Shown one piece after another: positions 9,418 through 17,539 of a stretch of 64,000 nucleotides of DNA. The notes beneath the pieces are model-generated. The model saw only the letters and a list, made by a program, of their open reading frames with translations, was not told the origin of the DNA and ran no database searches. This stretch comes from Bacteroidia bacterium. GTDB taxonomy: Bacteria > Bacteroidota > Bacteroidia > Bacteroidales > UBA7960. Positions within the stretch are counted from its first letter, which is position 1. Every line of letters starts with the position of its first letter. The DNA is taken from positions 1 through 64,000 of the forward strand of contig REEA01000064.1 in NCBI GenBank assembly GCA_007695305.1, read 5' to 3'. The translations under genes were made by a program, and so were the position numbers.

Positions 9418-9683
9418 TTTAAATGTTGAATGTCAAAAGATCGAAATGTCTAAATGTCAAAATTTCTATTCTTTGCGGTTTTTGCGTGAAAAATTTTGCG
9501 GCCTCTGCGAGGAAAAAAGACCAATAGCAAATTGCGTTTGATATTTCACCGCAAAGACGCGAAGCACGCAAAGTTTTTATCTTCTTACTTTCTACTTTCT
9601 CTAAAGTCTCTAAAGTCCCTATGTCACTCATCACTCAGTTCCCAGTTCTCAGCTCCCAGCTCTCATCCCCCAGCTCCCAGCAC
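9418..9683. repeat. Intergenic low-complexity repeat patch A
   Basis: Three periodic blocks sit between two minus-strand genes. The first is AAATGTC-type units (about 9421-9465), including CAAAAGATCGAA at 9434-9445. The second is a TTTGCG-rich block facing its complement (CTTTGCGG near 9471-9478 and CCGCAAAG near 9550-9557). The third is a pyrimidine block of degenerate CTCAGTTCCCAGTT / CAGCTCCCAGCTCTCA units (about 9575-9685). No ORF here looks real. The first block shares sequence with patches B and C. Confidence 0.6.
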
Positions 9684-10577
9684 TCAGTTCACCATAAAAT
9701 ACAACTCCAGCACCACCTGGTGGTTGGCATTAAAAAAGTTTCGGTCGTGATTTCCGCTAATCCGGTAATAATCCCAATAGTATCCGATTCTGAACCAGTT
9801 GGGGTTATACTGACCGCCAAACGATTCTTTAATATAGATACCGCTTGAGAGATGTGAAAAATTTGCCGGATGCAAAATGCGGTATTCCAGATCGGCATAG
9901 GCAGAGCCCCCGTCAGTCGCAAGCATGAAGCTGGTAGCATATTCCGGTAAACGGACCCCATATCCCAAAAGGGCAAATGAAAGGGAGAAATCAAAATGCC
10001 AGTCGCGGTTTAAAAAATAAGGCTGATATGTAACTTGCCCCATCGGTTGTATTTCTGCGATCAAATCTGCAAAAAGAAAAGAATTGCTGAGCGAAGGGGC
10101 CATTCTGATATTGGTCAGCACATCGGCCCGGCCACCCAGATGAAAAACGAATACGCTCCTGGTATTGACCCTGCGCAACTGCTGATAGCTCATCCCAAAG
10201 AATGGATTATAAACAAGGGTGCCTTCGTGTGCAGGCCGGGCATAATGAATGCCACCCCTGGCAAACACAATTTCCGATATACCCCTGCGGCTCTCCACAT
10301 ATCGGCTGAATGACAACACACCCCCCGGACCGCTATAGTGCAGGTTAGACATATGCTGATCCAACAACCGGCCAAATGAAAAACCCTGCCCGATTTTGAG
10401 AAACACCATCCTGTCAGGCAGATCGGAAAGGTAGGAAGCCCTCAGCATGCCACCATCGCGGCTGTAAAAACCCTGGAATCCGGAAAGTTCATCACCGGTA
10501 TCCTCAGGAATCCCGGATACAGGAATTGACCATCCCAAAAAAAAGAATAATAACAGAATACATTGCTTTTTTTTCAT
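9684..10577 (-). CDS. Predicted outer-membrane beta-barrel protein, unknown function
   Basis: A 297-residue protein I do not recognise. It starts with a clean signal peptide (MKKKQCILLLFFFLGWSIPVSG). The rest alternates aromatic and polar residues in short strands separated by loops, for example SYQQLRRVNTRSVFVFHLGG and ADLEYRILHPANF, and ends LELYFMVN with a penultimate-strand pattern typical of Bacteroidota barrels. It may be a small porin or lipid-modification barrel. Its neighbours (S41 peptidase, SBBP protein) are also envelope proteins, but repeat patch A separates them. Confidence 0.6.
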   Translation of the reverse strand: MKKKQCILLLFFFLGWSIPVSGIPEDTGDELSGFQGFYSRDGGMLRASYLSDLPDRMVFLKIGQGFSFGRLLDQHMSNLHYSGPGGVLSFSRYVESRRGISEIVFARGGIHYARPAHEGTLVYNPFFGMSYQQLRRVNTRSVFVFHLGGRADVLTNIRMAPSLSNSFLFADLIAEIQPMGQVTYQPYFLNRDWHFDFSLSFALLGYGVRLPEYATSFMLATDGGSAYADLEYRILHPANFSHLSSGIYIKESFGGQYNPNWFRIGYYWDYYRISGNHDRNFFNANHQVVLELYFMVN

Positions 10578-10889
10578 AACTCCTTTGTATTAAAAACCGG
10601 CCATAACTGCTTTGATATTCAACCACGATGACCGCTGATACCAATGGCAGGTATTCCCTTATCTTTTATCCGAAAACAATACACATCACTAATTGAAACG
10701 ACCGCCTTTTATGTGGAGAAAGGACATACAACGGTGCGCGTCTTCTGAAACAAAAGTAAAAAAAAGATGTTACATTGTTGTTGGCGGCATTGTTCTGGTA
10801 AGCGATATCACTACATTTTTTCGTTTACCTTTGTCTTGCCCGTAAAATGCTGAATAGCAACCGGCCAAATCTGAACAAAAACCTTTCAA
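10578..10889 (+). promoter_or_regulatory. Divergent intergenic region with rlmN -7 box
   Basis: No gene is seen. TACCTTTG at 10826-10833 matches the TAnnTTTG -7 box, 57 bases before the rlmN ATG. A -33 TTTG at the usual 19-21 spacing is not evident. The opposite side feeds the barrel gene at 10577, for which I see no clear box. Confidence 0.45.
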
Positions 10890-11930
10890 ATGACAAACCC
10901 ACCGGTAAAAGAAAGATTGTTGGGAAAATCCCTTGACCAGCTTAATGATTTTGTTAAAAAACGGGGATGGCCTCTATTTACTGCCAGGCAAATTGCTAAC
11001 TGGCTTTACAAACACAGGGTGCAAACCATCGATGAGATGACCAACCTGTCAAAAGCTGTCAGGGCCGAATTGATGCAGATCGCTGAACCAGGGTTCACGC
11101 TGCCTTCAGAAGTTAAGGAATCGGTTGACGGTACGAAAAAATATCTTTTCCGGGCAGGTGAGGGTCAATTTATTGAAACAGTGTACATCCCCGAAGGCGA
11201 CAGGCATACTTTGTGTGTTTCCACCCAGATAGGTTGCCGCATGGGCTGCAGGTTTTGCATGACAGCGCGACAGGGATTAAAAGGTCAATTAACCGCGGGA
11301 GAGATCCTGAACCAGATAAGCAGTATCCCCGAGCATCATTTACTTACAAATATTGTGTATATGGGCATGGGTGAACCGCTTGACAACCTGCAGGAGGTGC
11401 TCGACAGTCTGGATATCATCACCGCGGATTATGGTTTTGCCATGAGCCCCAGGCGAATCACCATATCTACCATCGGAATATTGCCGGCCATGGAAACCTT
11501 CCTGGAAAAAAGCAACTGCCACCTGGCGTTAAGTTTGCATTCTCCTTTTGATGAAGAAAGAAAACGGCTGGTGCCGGCACAGCATAACACTCCCCTGGAA
11601 AGCATCCTGGAAGTTTTACGCAGGTCACCGCTTGACAAGCAACGGCGTGTTTCATTTGAATACATTGTATTTAAAGATCTGAATCATAGCATGCAGCACG
11701 TAAAAGCACTGGCACGCCGGCTTCAGGGCATTCGCTGCCGTATCAACCTGATAAGGTTCCATCCAATTCCCGGAAGCCACCTCGAAGCACCGGATGATCA
11801 GCAATTGACAGCCTTCAAAGAAGCATTGGAAAGCAAAGGGCTGACCACTACCATCCGACGTTCCCGCGGACAGGATATCGATGCCGCCTGTGGCCTGCTT
11901 TCCACCAGTAAACAAAACAGAAAGGCATAA
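10890..11930 (+). CDS. rlmN: Dual-specificity 23S rRNA/tRNA m2A methyltransferase RlmN
   Basis: A 346-residue radical-SAM enzyme that methylates C2 of A2503 in 23S rRNA, and A37 of some tRNAs in known homologues. The [4Fe-4S] motif is CRMGCRFC (Cys116, 120, 123). The two mechanistic cysteines correspond to Cys109 (HTLCVST) and Cys334 (DAACGLL). NIVYMGMGEPLDN and the SAM-binding region ALSLHSPFDEERKRLVP are intact. Length is normal for the family. It precedes the GH3-like gene by 51 bases on the same strand, so co-transcription is possible. Confidence 0.97.
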   Translation: MTNPPVKERLLGKSLDQLNDFVKKRGWPLFTARQIANWLYKHRVQTIDEMTNLSKAVRAELMQIAEPGFTLPSEVKESVDGTKKYLFRAGEGQFIETVYIPEGDRHTLCVSTQIGCRMGCRFCMTARQGLKGQLTAGEILNQISSIPEHHLLTNIVYMGMGEPLDNLQEVLDSLDIITADYGFAMSPRRITISTIGILPAMETFLEKSNCHLALSLHSPFDEERKRLVPAQHNTPLESILEVLRRSPLDKQRRVSFEYIVFKDLNHSMQHVKALARRLQGIRCRINLIRFHPIPGSHLEAPDDQQLTAFKEALESKGLTTTIRRSRGQDIDAACGLLSTSKQNRKA

Positions 11931-11981
11931 AATGCGTTAGTTTATTGTAACCGAATGAAAAACTGATAAGCAATATAGTAT

Positions 11982-13505
11982 ATGGCCGTACTGGGAAATA
12001 TTATCAAAGCAGCCCTGGAGATTACCGACATGGTTTTACCCGATAACGATCATATCGAATCGCAGGCAAATATATTGAAAGACCTGCTGGAAAAAGCCGG
12101 CGACACCGGTTTTGGCCGTCACTATCACTTCAAAGAGATTGCTGCTGCTGATAATCCTGCTGAAGCTTTCGCAGAATCAATCCCCTATCATGATTATGAT
12201 GCCATGTTCTCCCAATGGTGGGAAAGGCAAATGCTGGAAGGATTACCGGATTTGAGCTGGCCGGGGAAAGTGGAATACTACGCCCTGAGCGCGGGGACGA
12301 CCGGAAAAGAGAGCAAACGGATTCCTGTGACCGAAGAGATGCTTGATGCGATAAGGAAGACCAGCTTGTTGCAGATATTGGCCACCACAAATTTTGATCT
12401 TCCTGCTGATTTTTTTGAAAAGGAAATCATGATGCTGGGCAGCAGTACGAAATTAACCAAGGCAGACAAACACATGGAGGGAGAAATTAGCGGGATAGCC
12501 GCCGGCAATATTCCCTCGTGGTTCGAAAGGTTTTACCGCCCCGGCAAGCAGATTGCAAATATTTCCAACTGGGACGACCGGGTTCTTGCCATCGCCCGGG
12601 AAGCAAAAAACTGGGACATTGGAGCAATGGCAGGTATTCCCTCATGGAATGAACTGATGCTTAAAAAAGTGATTGAATACAACCAGGCTGCGAATATCCA
12701 TGAAATATGGCCCAACCTGCGCGTATTTGCCAGTGGCGGGGTAGCATTCGATCCTTACCGCAAATCATTTGAGCAGCTCATGGGGAAACCTGTCACCTTC
12801 CTGGATACCTACCTCGCTTCTGAAGGTTTCCTGGCTTTTCAGGCCCGACCCAGTGAAAAAATGGCCATGCAACTATCTACCAATAGCGGAATATATTTCG
12901 AATTTGTCCCCTTCACCGCCGATAGCATAGATGAAAATGGCAGCGTCGTTGCCGGTGCAACGTCTATTCCCTTCTCCCAGGTTGAAAATGACCGTGATTA
13001 TGTGCTGATTATTTCGACAGTCGCAGGAACCTGGCGATATATGATCGGTGACACCATTCGCTTTACAGACAAAGACAGGGCCGAGATCATCATCACCGGT
13101 CGCACCAAACACTTTCTCAATGTGGTAGGATCGCAACTCTCCGTGATACAAATGAACAAGGCCATGAAACAACTGGAAGAAAGCTTTCAACTGCAAATTC
13201 CGGAATTTACCGTGGCCGCTGTTCGGGAAGGCGACGATTACGTGCACCAATGGATTATCGGAGCCGAAGGTACAACCGATGCCGAAAAAGTAAAAACTGT
13301 CCTGGATACTTTTCTCAAAGAAATGAACAAAGCCTATAAAATGGCCAGGAGTAAAGCACTGAAAGATATCAGGATCACAATTACAACACCCGCTGCATTT
13401 CATAACTGGATTGAAGAAAACAAATCAAAAGGCGGCCAGGTAAAGGTGCCCAGGGTGATGAAAGAACAAGAGTTCAAAAAGTTTAAGGCTTTTCTCGATA
13501 ACTAG
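11982..13505 (+). CDS. GH3-superfamily acyl-adenylating enzyme
   Basis: A 507-residue protein of the GH3 family (plant auxin/jasmonate amino-acid conjugases) as found in Bacteroidota. GH3 enzymes adenylate a carboxylate and couple it to an amino acid or similar nucleophile. The ATP-binding segment YYALSAGTTGKESKRIP (about 102-118) matches the P-loop-like motif I. FLDTYLASEGFLAFQ and WRYMIGDTIRFTD fit motifs II and III. There is no signal peptide, so it is cytoplasmic. The natural substrate of bacterial GH3 proteins is unknown. Confidence 0.85.
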   Translation: MAVLGNIIKAALEITDMVLPDNDHIESQANILKDLLEKAGDTGFGRHYHFKEIAAADNPAEAFAESIPYHDYDAMFSQWWERQMLEGLPDLSWPGKVEYYALSAGTTGKESKRIPVTEEMLDAIRKTSLLQILATTNFDLPADFFEKEIMMLGSSTKLTKADKHMEGEISGIAAGNIPSWFERFYRPGKQIANISNWDDRVLAIAREAKNWDIGAMAGIPSWNELMLKKVIEYNQAANIHEIWPNLRVFASGGVAFDPYRKSFEQLMGKPVTFLDTYLASEGFLAFQARPSEKMAMQLSTNSGIYFEFVPFTADSIDENGSVVAGATSIPFSQVENDRDYVLIISTVAGTWRYMIGDTIRFTDKDRAEIIITGRTKHFLNVVGSQLSVIQMNKAMKQLEESFQLQIPEFTVAAVREGDDYVHQWIIGAEGTTDAEKVKTVLDTFLKEMNKAYKMARSKALKDIRITITTPAAFHNWIEENKSKGGQVKVPRVMKEQEFKKFKAFLDN

Positions 13506-13562
13506 CTGACTGCCTGCATTTTCAACACGCAAATCATTCCGTCTTTTATTTTTTCAGATTTT

Positions 13563-13591
13563 ACCACTTAGGTAAAATATTCTACCATTGG
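13563..13591 (+). promoter_or_regulatory. LytTR-type direct repeat, candidate autoregulatory site
   Basis: ACCACTTA (13563-13570) is followed after exactly 13 bases by ACCATTGG (13584-13591), giving a 21-bp period (two helical turns). LytTR proteins such as E. coli BtsR/YehT bind ACCRCTYA-N13-ACCRCTYA. The first copy fits that pattern fully, the second partly. The first copy also overlaps the palindrome TTTTACC-acTTA-GGTAAAA (13559-13577). The site lies 21 bases upstream of the promoter below. Confidence 0.45.
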
Positions 13592-13611
13592 CATTTTTTT
13601 ACTCTTTTTTA

Positions 13612-13643
13612 TTTGTTTTTTTCTTTTTATCGTTTTAATTTTG
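13612..13643 (+). promoter_or_regulatory. Consensus Bacteroidota promoter of the first LytTR gene
   Basis: TTTG (13612-13615), 20-base spacer, TAATTTTG (13636-13643). This matches the Bacteroidota housekeeping promoter (TTTG-N19-21-TAnnTTTG). Transcription should start near 13650, close to the ATG at 13661, so the leader is very short. Confidence 0.75.
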
Positions 13644-13660
13644 AGATATAAAAAATTATT

Positions 13661-14026
13661 ATGATGGACGAAAAGAATGAAAGGCCCATTGGCCTGATGA
13701 GAACCGGATTATGGGTTCGGGACAAGAAAAAGATACAGCTGGTAGAATTTGAATTGCTGACACACATCATTCACGGCGATGGGGTTTCAAAAATATATTC
13801 AACCAGGGAAGTGATCAAAAAGCTGCGCATTCCCTTATCAGAACTGGAAAAGATGCTGCCTCAGGAACAATTTATCCGCACCCACAGAAATTACCTGATC
13901 AATGGCAAATGGATAGATTTTTATGATGCACAGGAGGCATTGACATACATCGCAGGCGGTATAGCAGTGCCGGTTTCCCGTCGTAAAAAGAAAAAGCTGG
14001 AATGGTTCCTGGCAAACAGAACTTGA
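13661..14026 (+). CDS. Single-domain LytTR DNA-binding protein
   Basis: A 121-residue protein consisting essentially of a LytTR domain (about 25-117). Diagnostic features are the LEKMLPQEQFIRTHRNYLIN core, then VPVSRRKKKKLEWFL at the end. There is no receiver, membrane or ligand domain, unlike typical LytTR response regulators. It should bind DNA directly, perhaps controlled by its own level or by a partner. An excellent promoter and a LytTR-like direct repeat lie just upstream, suggesting autoregulation. A second solo LytTR gene follows 200 bases downstream on the same strand. Confidence 0.85.
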   Translation: MMDEKNERPIGLMRTGLWVRDKKKIQLVEFELLTHIIHGDGVSKIYSTREVIKKLRIPLSELEKMLPQEQFIRTHRNYLINGKWIDFYDAQEALTYIAGGIAVPVSRRKKKKLEWFLANRT

Positions 14027-14068
14027 GAGCGGAAGCGAGGACTTTTACACTTTTCAACATAATCAGAA

Positions 14069-14204
14069 TCTGTCAATAAATCAAGTGTCGGATCTGTAAT
14101 GTCGGGGTTCAAGGCTTGCGCAGTTTTGAAAATCAAACAGTATACTAATGTAAATGACTGTTTTCAAAACAAGCATAACGCAGAAATCGGGCATTATAGA
14201 CAGA
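14069..14204 (+). repeat. Palindromic MITE-like element, copy 1
   Basis: A 136-bp element bounded by TCTGTCAATAAA (14069-14080) and ATTATAGACAGA (14193-14204), whose complement is TCTGTCTATAAT; 10 of 12 terminal bases are inverted-repeat matches. Inside, GTTTTGAAAA (14123-14132) and TTTTCAAAAC (14161-14170) form an exact 10-bp inverted repeat. It carries no ORF. A copy about 85% identical by eye lies in the opposite orientation at 23713-23849. It fills most of the gap between the two LytTR genes. Confidence 0.75.
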
Positions 14205-14226
14205 CACGAATAAAAACACATAAAAC

Positions 14227-14547
14227 ATGGAAAACAGGTTAGTTATAGAAAAGGTGGTTGCACAGAGATGCAGCATCGATTACGTATTCGTGTTTAAGGG
14301 TTACACCATCGTCGTTTTCACAAGCGGCGCTAATGAGGTGATCGATTATCCGTTGGGAGCCCTGGAGGAATTGTTGAGAGATCAGCCTTTTTTCAGAATC
14401 CACCGTTCATTCCTGGTCAACCTAAAGCGACTTAAAGAATTAGAGATCAGGAATAACAAGTTACTGGTAAAAATTCGCGGTCACGAGTTGCCTGTTTCGC
14501 GGCGAAAGAAAAGGCAATTGCTGGACATCCTTGGCGCCGTGAATTAA
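14227..14547 (+). CDS. Second single-domain LytTR DNA-binding protein
   Basis: A 106-residue solo LytTR domain: YPLGALEELLRDQPFFRIHR, then SFLVNLKRLKELEI and the C-terminal LPVSRRKKRQLLDIL. It is a diverged relative of the upstream LytTR protein, with the same SRRKKR helix. There is no other domain. The ATG at 14227 is 22 bases after the palindromic element, so its transcription either reads through that element or starts in it. Targets are unknown. Confidence 0.82.
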   Translation: MENRLVIEKVVAQRCSIDYVFVFKGYTIVVFTSGANEVIDYPLGALEELLRDQPFFRIHRSFLVNLKRLKELEIRNNKLLVKIRGHELPVSRRKKRQLLDILGAVN

Positions 14548-14774
14548 CAATCCCGGGTTTGAATTGGTATATTTTGTGAATGACCATAAACCTTGCAGGT
14601 TTTGGCCATGGTTTTATGAACCGTTGCAGAACCGGTTCACGACCAAATAACGTTCACTCCGGGTTTTTACTGAACCAACGTTACGGCTGTTTCAGGATGG
14701 CACTGATATTCAACGGGATGCCTGTTTCATCCGGCGTCCTTTGGTGCAGTATTCCGTAAATAGTCATGCAGTGG
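14548..14774. other. Convergent gap between LytTR and Cache-protein genes
   Basis: TGAACCG (14617-14623) and CGGTTCA (14633-14639) form a 7-bp inverted repeat, but no T-run follows. It may be a weak bidirectional terminator. Nothing else is recognised. Confidence 0.3.
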
Positions 14775-16388
14775 TTAATCGTACGGAGGATATGACAATA
14801 TGATCCGCCATTCAGCTGAATGTAAGCTAAAGGTATCCCAGATGGCCATTTTGACCATGCGACTTTGTGTTTGCGGGTCAATAAAAATAAAATCTCCCTG
14901 GCCCGATTTGTTGTCTGAAATCTTATCTCCCAGCTCCAGCAAGGTCTGTTGCTCTTCATATCTGTAATCCAGGAACAACATCCTTCCTGTGCCATCCTGG
15001 GCTTTATCAAAAATGATCCTGCCTTCGGGTTCCATGATCCAGGGATCATAAATGGTTTCTGCGATATATGGGGTAACAAGCTCTTCGATCATCACATCAG
15101 GCCTGATCTGTAACTTGACAGCACCCTGAAAATTTCCCTGGCTATCGATAATAGGATGCGTGAGATTAACCGCGTCAAAATCATCCACCGAGAGATACGA
15201 ACTGCTCAAAACGGGGGCATTGGTTTTCTGTATCATGAAAAAACTCTCCTGATCAACCATATAAGTACCTTCATATCCAACATACTCGGAGGGCTCAACG
15301 TGCGTCATCATGCCTTGCCTGTTGATCAACGCCAGTTTAACGACAAACGGGTTTTCCCGGTATAGTTGTCTGAATGCGTTTCTGACGACATGTTCCGCAG
15401 GGAGTGATCCGCCAAAGGAAAGCACAACATTTTGAAGGCTCCTGTCCATTTCCTGTATTTGTTGCCTGACGGTAATGGTGATCCTGTCCAGGATATCATA
15501 AGCCTGCGGCATGTAAATATCTTCAACCGGCTCCCCGATTTTACCGAAAATCAAACGCCAGTTGTTGAACCCCAGGGAAGTGAACAGGATGTGTGTGTTT
15601 CTGCCCGCGAACACATAGGAAGTATAGCCCTCCCTTGCAGCCAGGATATCTTCGATGGCAAGACGCAATGAAGGACTGCCCTGTTCGGCAGGATTCATAA
15701 ACACGTAATCACTCCTGGGGTGAAGCACAGTACTCGCGTTCTCGTCAATGACATACCACAGGAAGCCCTCCGGCAGTGCCAAAGATTCGGAGATCTGTTG
15801 TTGAAAATCATCCAGAAAAATCGAAAGTGCAACAGCACCTGTTACTTCACCATCTTCTATAACAGGTACGGCCATCAGCACCGATTGCTTCCCGGTAGAA
15901 CGGCTGTATATGAGTGAACCGTGTATTTCCTTTCCGTTAAACAAATCCTCAAAATAATCCCTGTCAGAAAGATTCAGTCCGGTATATCCCCGTTCAACGC
16001 TATAATAGTTTCCGTCGGATTCAATATAAAGCGCAGCTCCGGGAATGGCCTGGCAAAGGGTTACCATGGCAGGTCTGATTTCAGGCCAAATACCACTTCT
16101 TGTGGTTGGTGCAGCAGCAATCAGTCGCAATGAAGTAAGCGCATGTTGCAGGTATTGCTCAATGAGAGATGCCGTAACACCCATGGCCGAATGGGCATCC
16201 AGATAAAAACCACCTGGTGTCTGATCTCCAAGGTTTGCAGGCAGCTCACGGTGATGATCCAACACGGGTTCGACATGACCCACAGAATAAGCGGGTGTCA
16301 AAAAAAAGCCCATTAAGATTGCTAACAGCAAAGAACACCAAAAAGCACTGGCTTTGGTGTGCATTGAATTGTGCAGTTTAGATTTCAT
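14775..16388 (-). CDS. Exported tandem Cache-domain protein without output domain
   Basis: A 537-residue protein with an N-terminal signal or anchor (about 12-36) followed only by sensory-type domains. The first dCache-like unit (about 70-290) contains YTGLNLSDRDYFEDLFNGK, typical of the Cache ligand pocket, and VIEDGEVTGAVALSIFLDDF. The second (about 315-530) repeats the plan with EPSEYVGYEGTYMVDQESFF and IIDSQGNFQGAVKLQIRPD. No HAMP, kinase, MCP, GGDEF or C-terminal membrane helix follows. It may be a periplasmic binding or co-sensor protein for a separate receptor. The start is supported by a strong Shine-Dalgarno sequence, AGGAGGGTG, 5 bases before the ATG. No signalling partner is adjacent. 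Confidence 0.7.
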   Translation of the reverse strand: MKSKLHNSMHTKASAFWCSLLLAILMGFFLTPAYSVGHVEPVLDHHRELPANLGDQTPGGFYLDAHSAMGVTASLIEQYLQHALTSLRLIAAAPTTRSGIWPEIRPAMVTLCQAIPGAALYIESDGNYYSVERGYTGLNLSDRDYFEDLFNGKEIHGSLIYSRSTGKQSVLMAVPVIEDGEVTGAVALSIFLDDFQQQISESLALPEGFLWYVIDENASTVLHPRSDYVFMNPAEQGSPSLRLAIEDILAAREGYTSYVFAGRNTHILFTSLGFNNWRLIFGKIGEPVEDIYMPQAYDILDRITITVRQQIQEMDRSLQNVVLSFGGSLPAEHVVRNAFRQLYRENPFVVKLALINRQGMMTHVEPSEYVGYEGTYMVDQESFFMIQKTNAPVLSSSYLSVDDFDAVNLTHPIIDSQGNFQGAVKLQIRPDVMIEELVTPYIAETIYDPWIMEPEGRIIFDKAQDGTGRMLFLDYRYEEQQTLLELGDKISDNKSGQGDFIFIDPQTQSRMVKMAIWDTFSLHSAEWRIILSYPPYD

Positions 16389-16698
16389 TTTTCACCCTCC
16401 TGTTGTTGTATAAGATTGGTTGTTGACTTATCATATCGCATTTCAATTGCAATATATTCAATTATTTGGAATTCTGCAAACACATCTTGCCGAAATCGAT
16501 TCATCCGCCGTCGGGCGGGAAAAAGCCTGATAATACAGGGGTAGTAAAAACTTTTCACCCGAAACAATCGTTAATTACATGTTATCCATTGACAGGATGT
16601 TCATAACTGCTGCCTGAAAAGTCATTTGTTTTGGCTATTTTTAGGATGTGGATTGCGAAATAAAAATGGCCAAAAGGCGTAATTTGAATGTGAAAAAA

Positions 16699-17478
16699 AT
16701 GATGGTCCGGAAAAAAATATATTTTTTGCTGCTCATTATTTTGCCGGGACTAATAATGCTCTCCTGCAGAACCTGGTTTTTTCCGAGGCCCGATACCGGC
16801 CTTGCCAGTATGGTGCGGGCTGCCGACCCGGGCTTGTCGCACAATGAATATGTTTTTCGTTTGCTGGCAGACGGATGGCCCGTTGATACGCTCAATACCG
16901 CTGCCAATGCAGATTATCTGGCTGACCAGGAAAAAAGCCTCATCCTTGCACATAATATGGTGCGTTACAACCCCAGAAAGTTTGCCCGACTCTATGTAAA
17001 TGAATACATTAGCTATTTCATAGATAGAGAGTTTCATTATCCCGGGCTGGAAGCCATCCTGATTACTGAAGAGGGCGCATATGCCGCCCGGGAGTTGTAT
17101 GTCGAGCTGATGCAAACAAGACCCATGGGCCTGCTATACCCTGCAGAAGGTCTCTCCGGTGCCGCCGATTCACATTTACAGTACCTTATAGAAAGAAGGG
17201 CAAGAGGTCATGCAGGGCAGGGTGGCCTGCGTGCGCGCATTGAACGCTTTGGTACCTGGCAAAACCGGCTCGCCGAAAACATTGCCTATGGCAGTTTTTC
17301 ACCCCATGACGCGCTGCTTTATTTGTTGATCAATGACCAGGTAAGCGCACGAAGCCACCGAAGAATCATTCTTGACCCTGATTTCCATTATGTTGGAGTT
17401 GCACGTGGCACACACCCTGCATTCCCCACCGGAGACACCTATGTACTTAACTATGCATATTTTTTTCAGGATATGTAG
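16699..17478 (+). CDS. CAP/SCP-domain lipoprotein
   Basis: A protein of about 260 residues with a lipoprotein signal (KKIYFLLLIILPGLIMLSC). The CAP (SCP/PR-1-like) fold is seen from about 90 on: LILAHNMVRYNPRKFA, a middle with LSGAADSHLQYLIERRARGH, then RLAENIAYG and SARSHRRIILDPDFHYVGVA. The His and Glu residues that line the CAP cavity appear in H..GQ, E.I and H. The frame is open from a GTG at 16648, but the ATG at 16699 or 16702 fits the signal peptide better. Function in bacteria is mostly unknown; binding of lipids or cell-wall material has been suggested for the fold. Confidence 0.8.
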   Translation: MMVRKKIYFLLLIILPGLIMLSCRTWFFPRPDTGLASMVRAADPGLSHNEYVFRLLADGWPVDTLNTAANADYLADQEKSLILAHNMVRYNPRKFARLYVNEYISYFIDREFHYPGLEAILITEEGAYAARELYVELMQTRPMGLLYPAEGLSGAADSHLQYLIERRARGHAGQGGLRARIERFGTWQNRLAENIAYGSFSPHDALLYLLINDQVSARSHRRIILDPDFHYVGVARGTHPAFPTGDTYVLNYAYFFQDM

Positions 17479-17510
17479 TAAAATTCCTTATCCATGAATC
17501 CAATCATCAC

Positions 17511-17518
17511 TATATTTG
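17511..17518 (+). promoter_or_regulatory. -7 box of the pullulanase gene
   Basis: TATATTTG matches TAnnTTTG and lies 21 bases before the pulA ATG. No TTTG is present at -33. It lies in the 61-bp gap after the CAP gene, so pulA probably has its own promoter. Confidence 0.5.
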
Positions 17519-17539
17519 CCCTTGTAAAAAACAAAAGCC

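Noticed and set aside
9418-9683. CRISPR array
   Set aside because: Units are short, degenerate and contiguous, without unique spacers or cas genes; the same holds for patches B and C.
9419-9750. Short ORFs over repeat patch A
   Set aside because: They translate periodic low-complexity DNA (for example SSQLSSPSSQ) and have no protein features.
14681-15079. 132-residue ORF antisense to the Cache gene end
   Set aside because: Out-of-frame shadow of the larger, domain-supported Cache protein.
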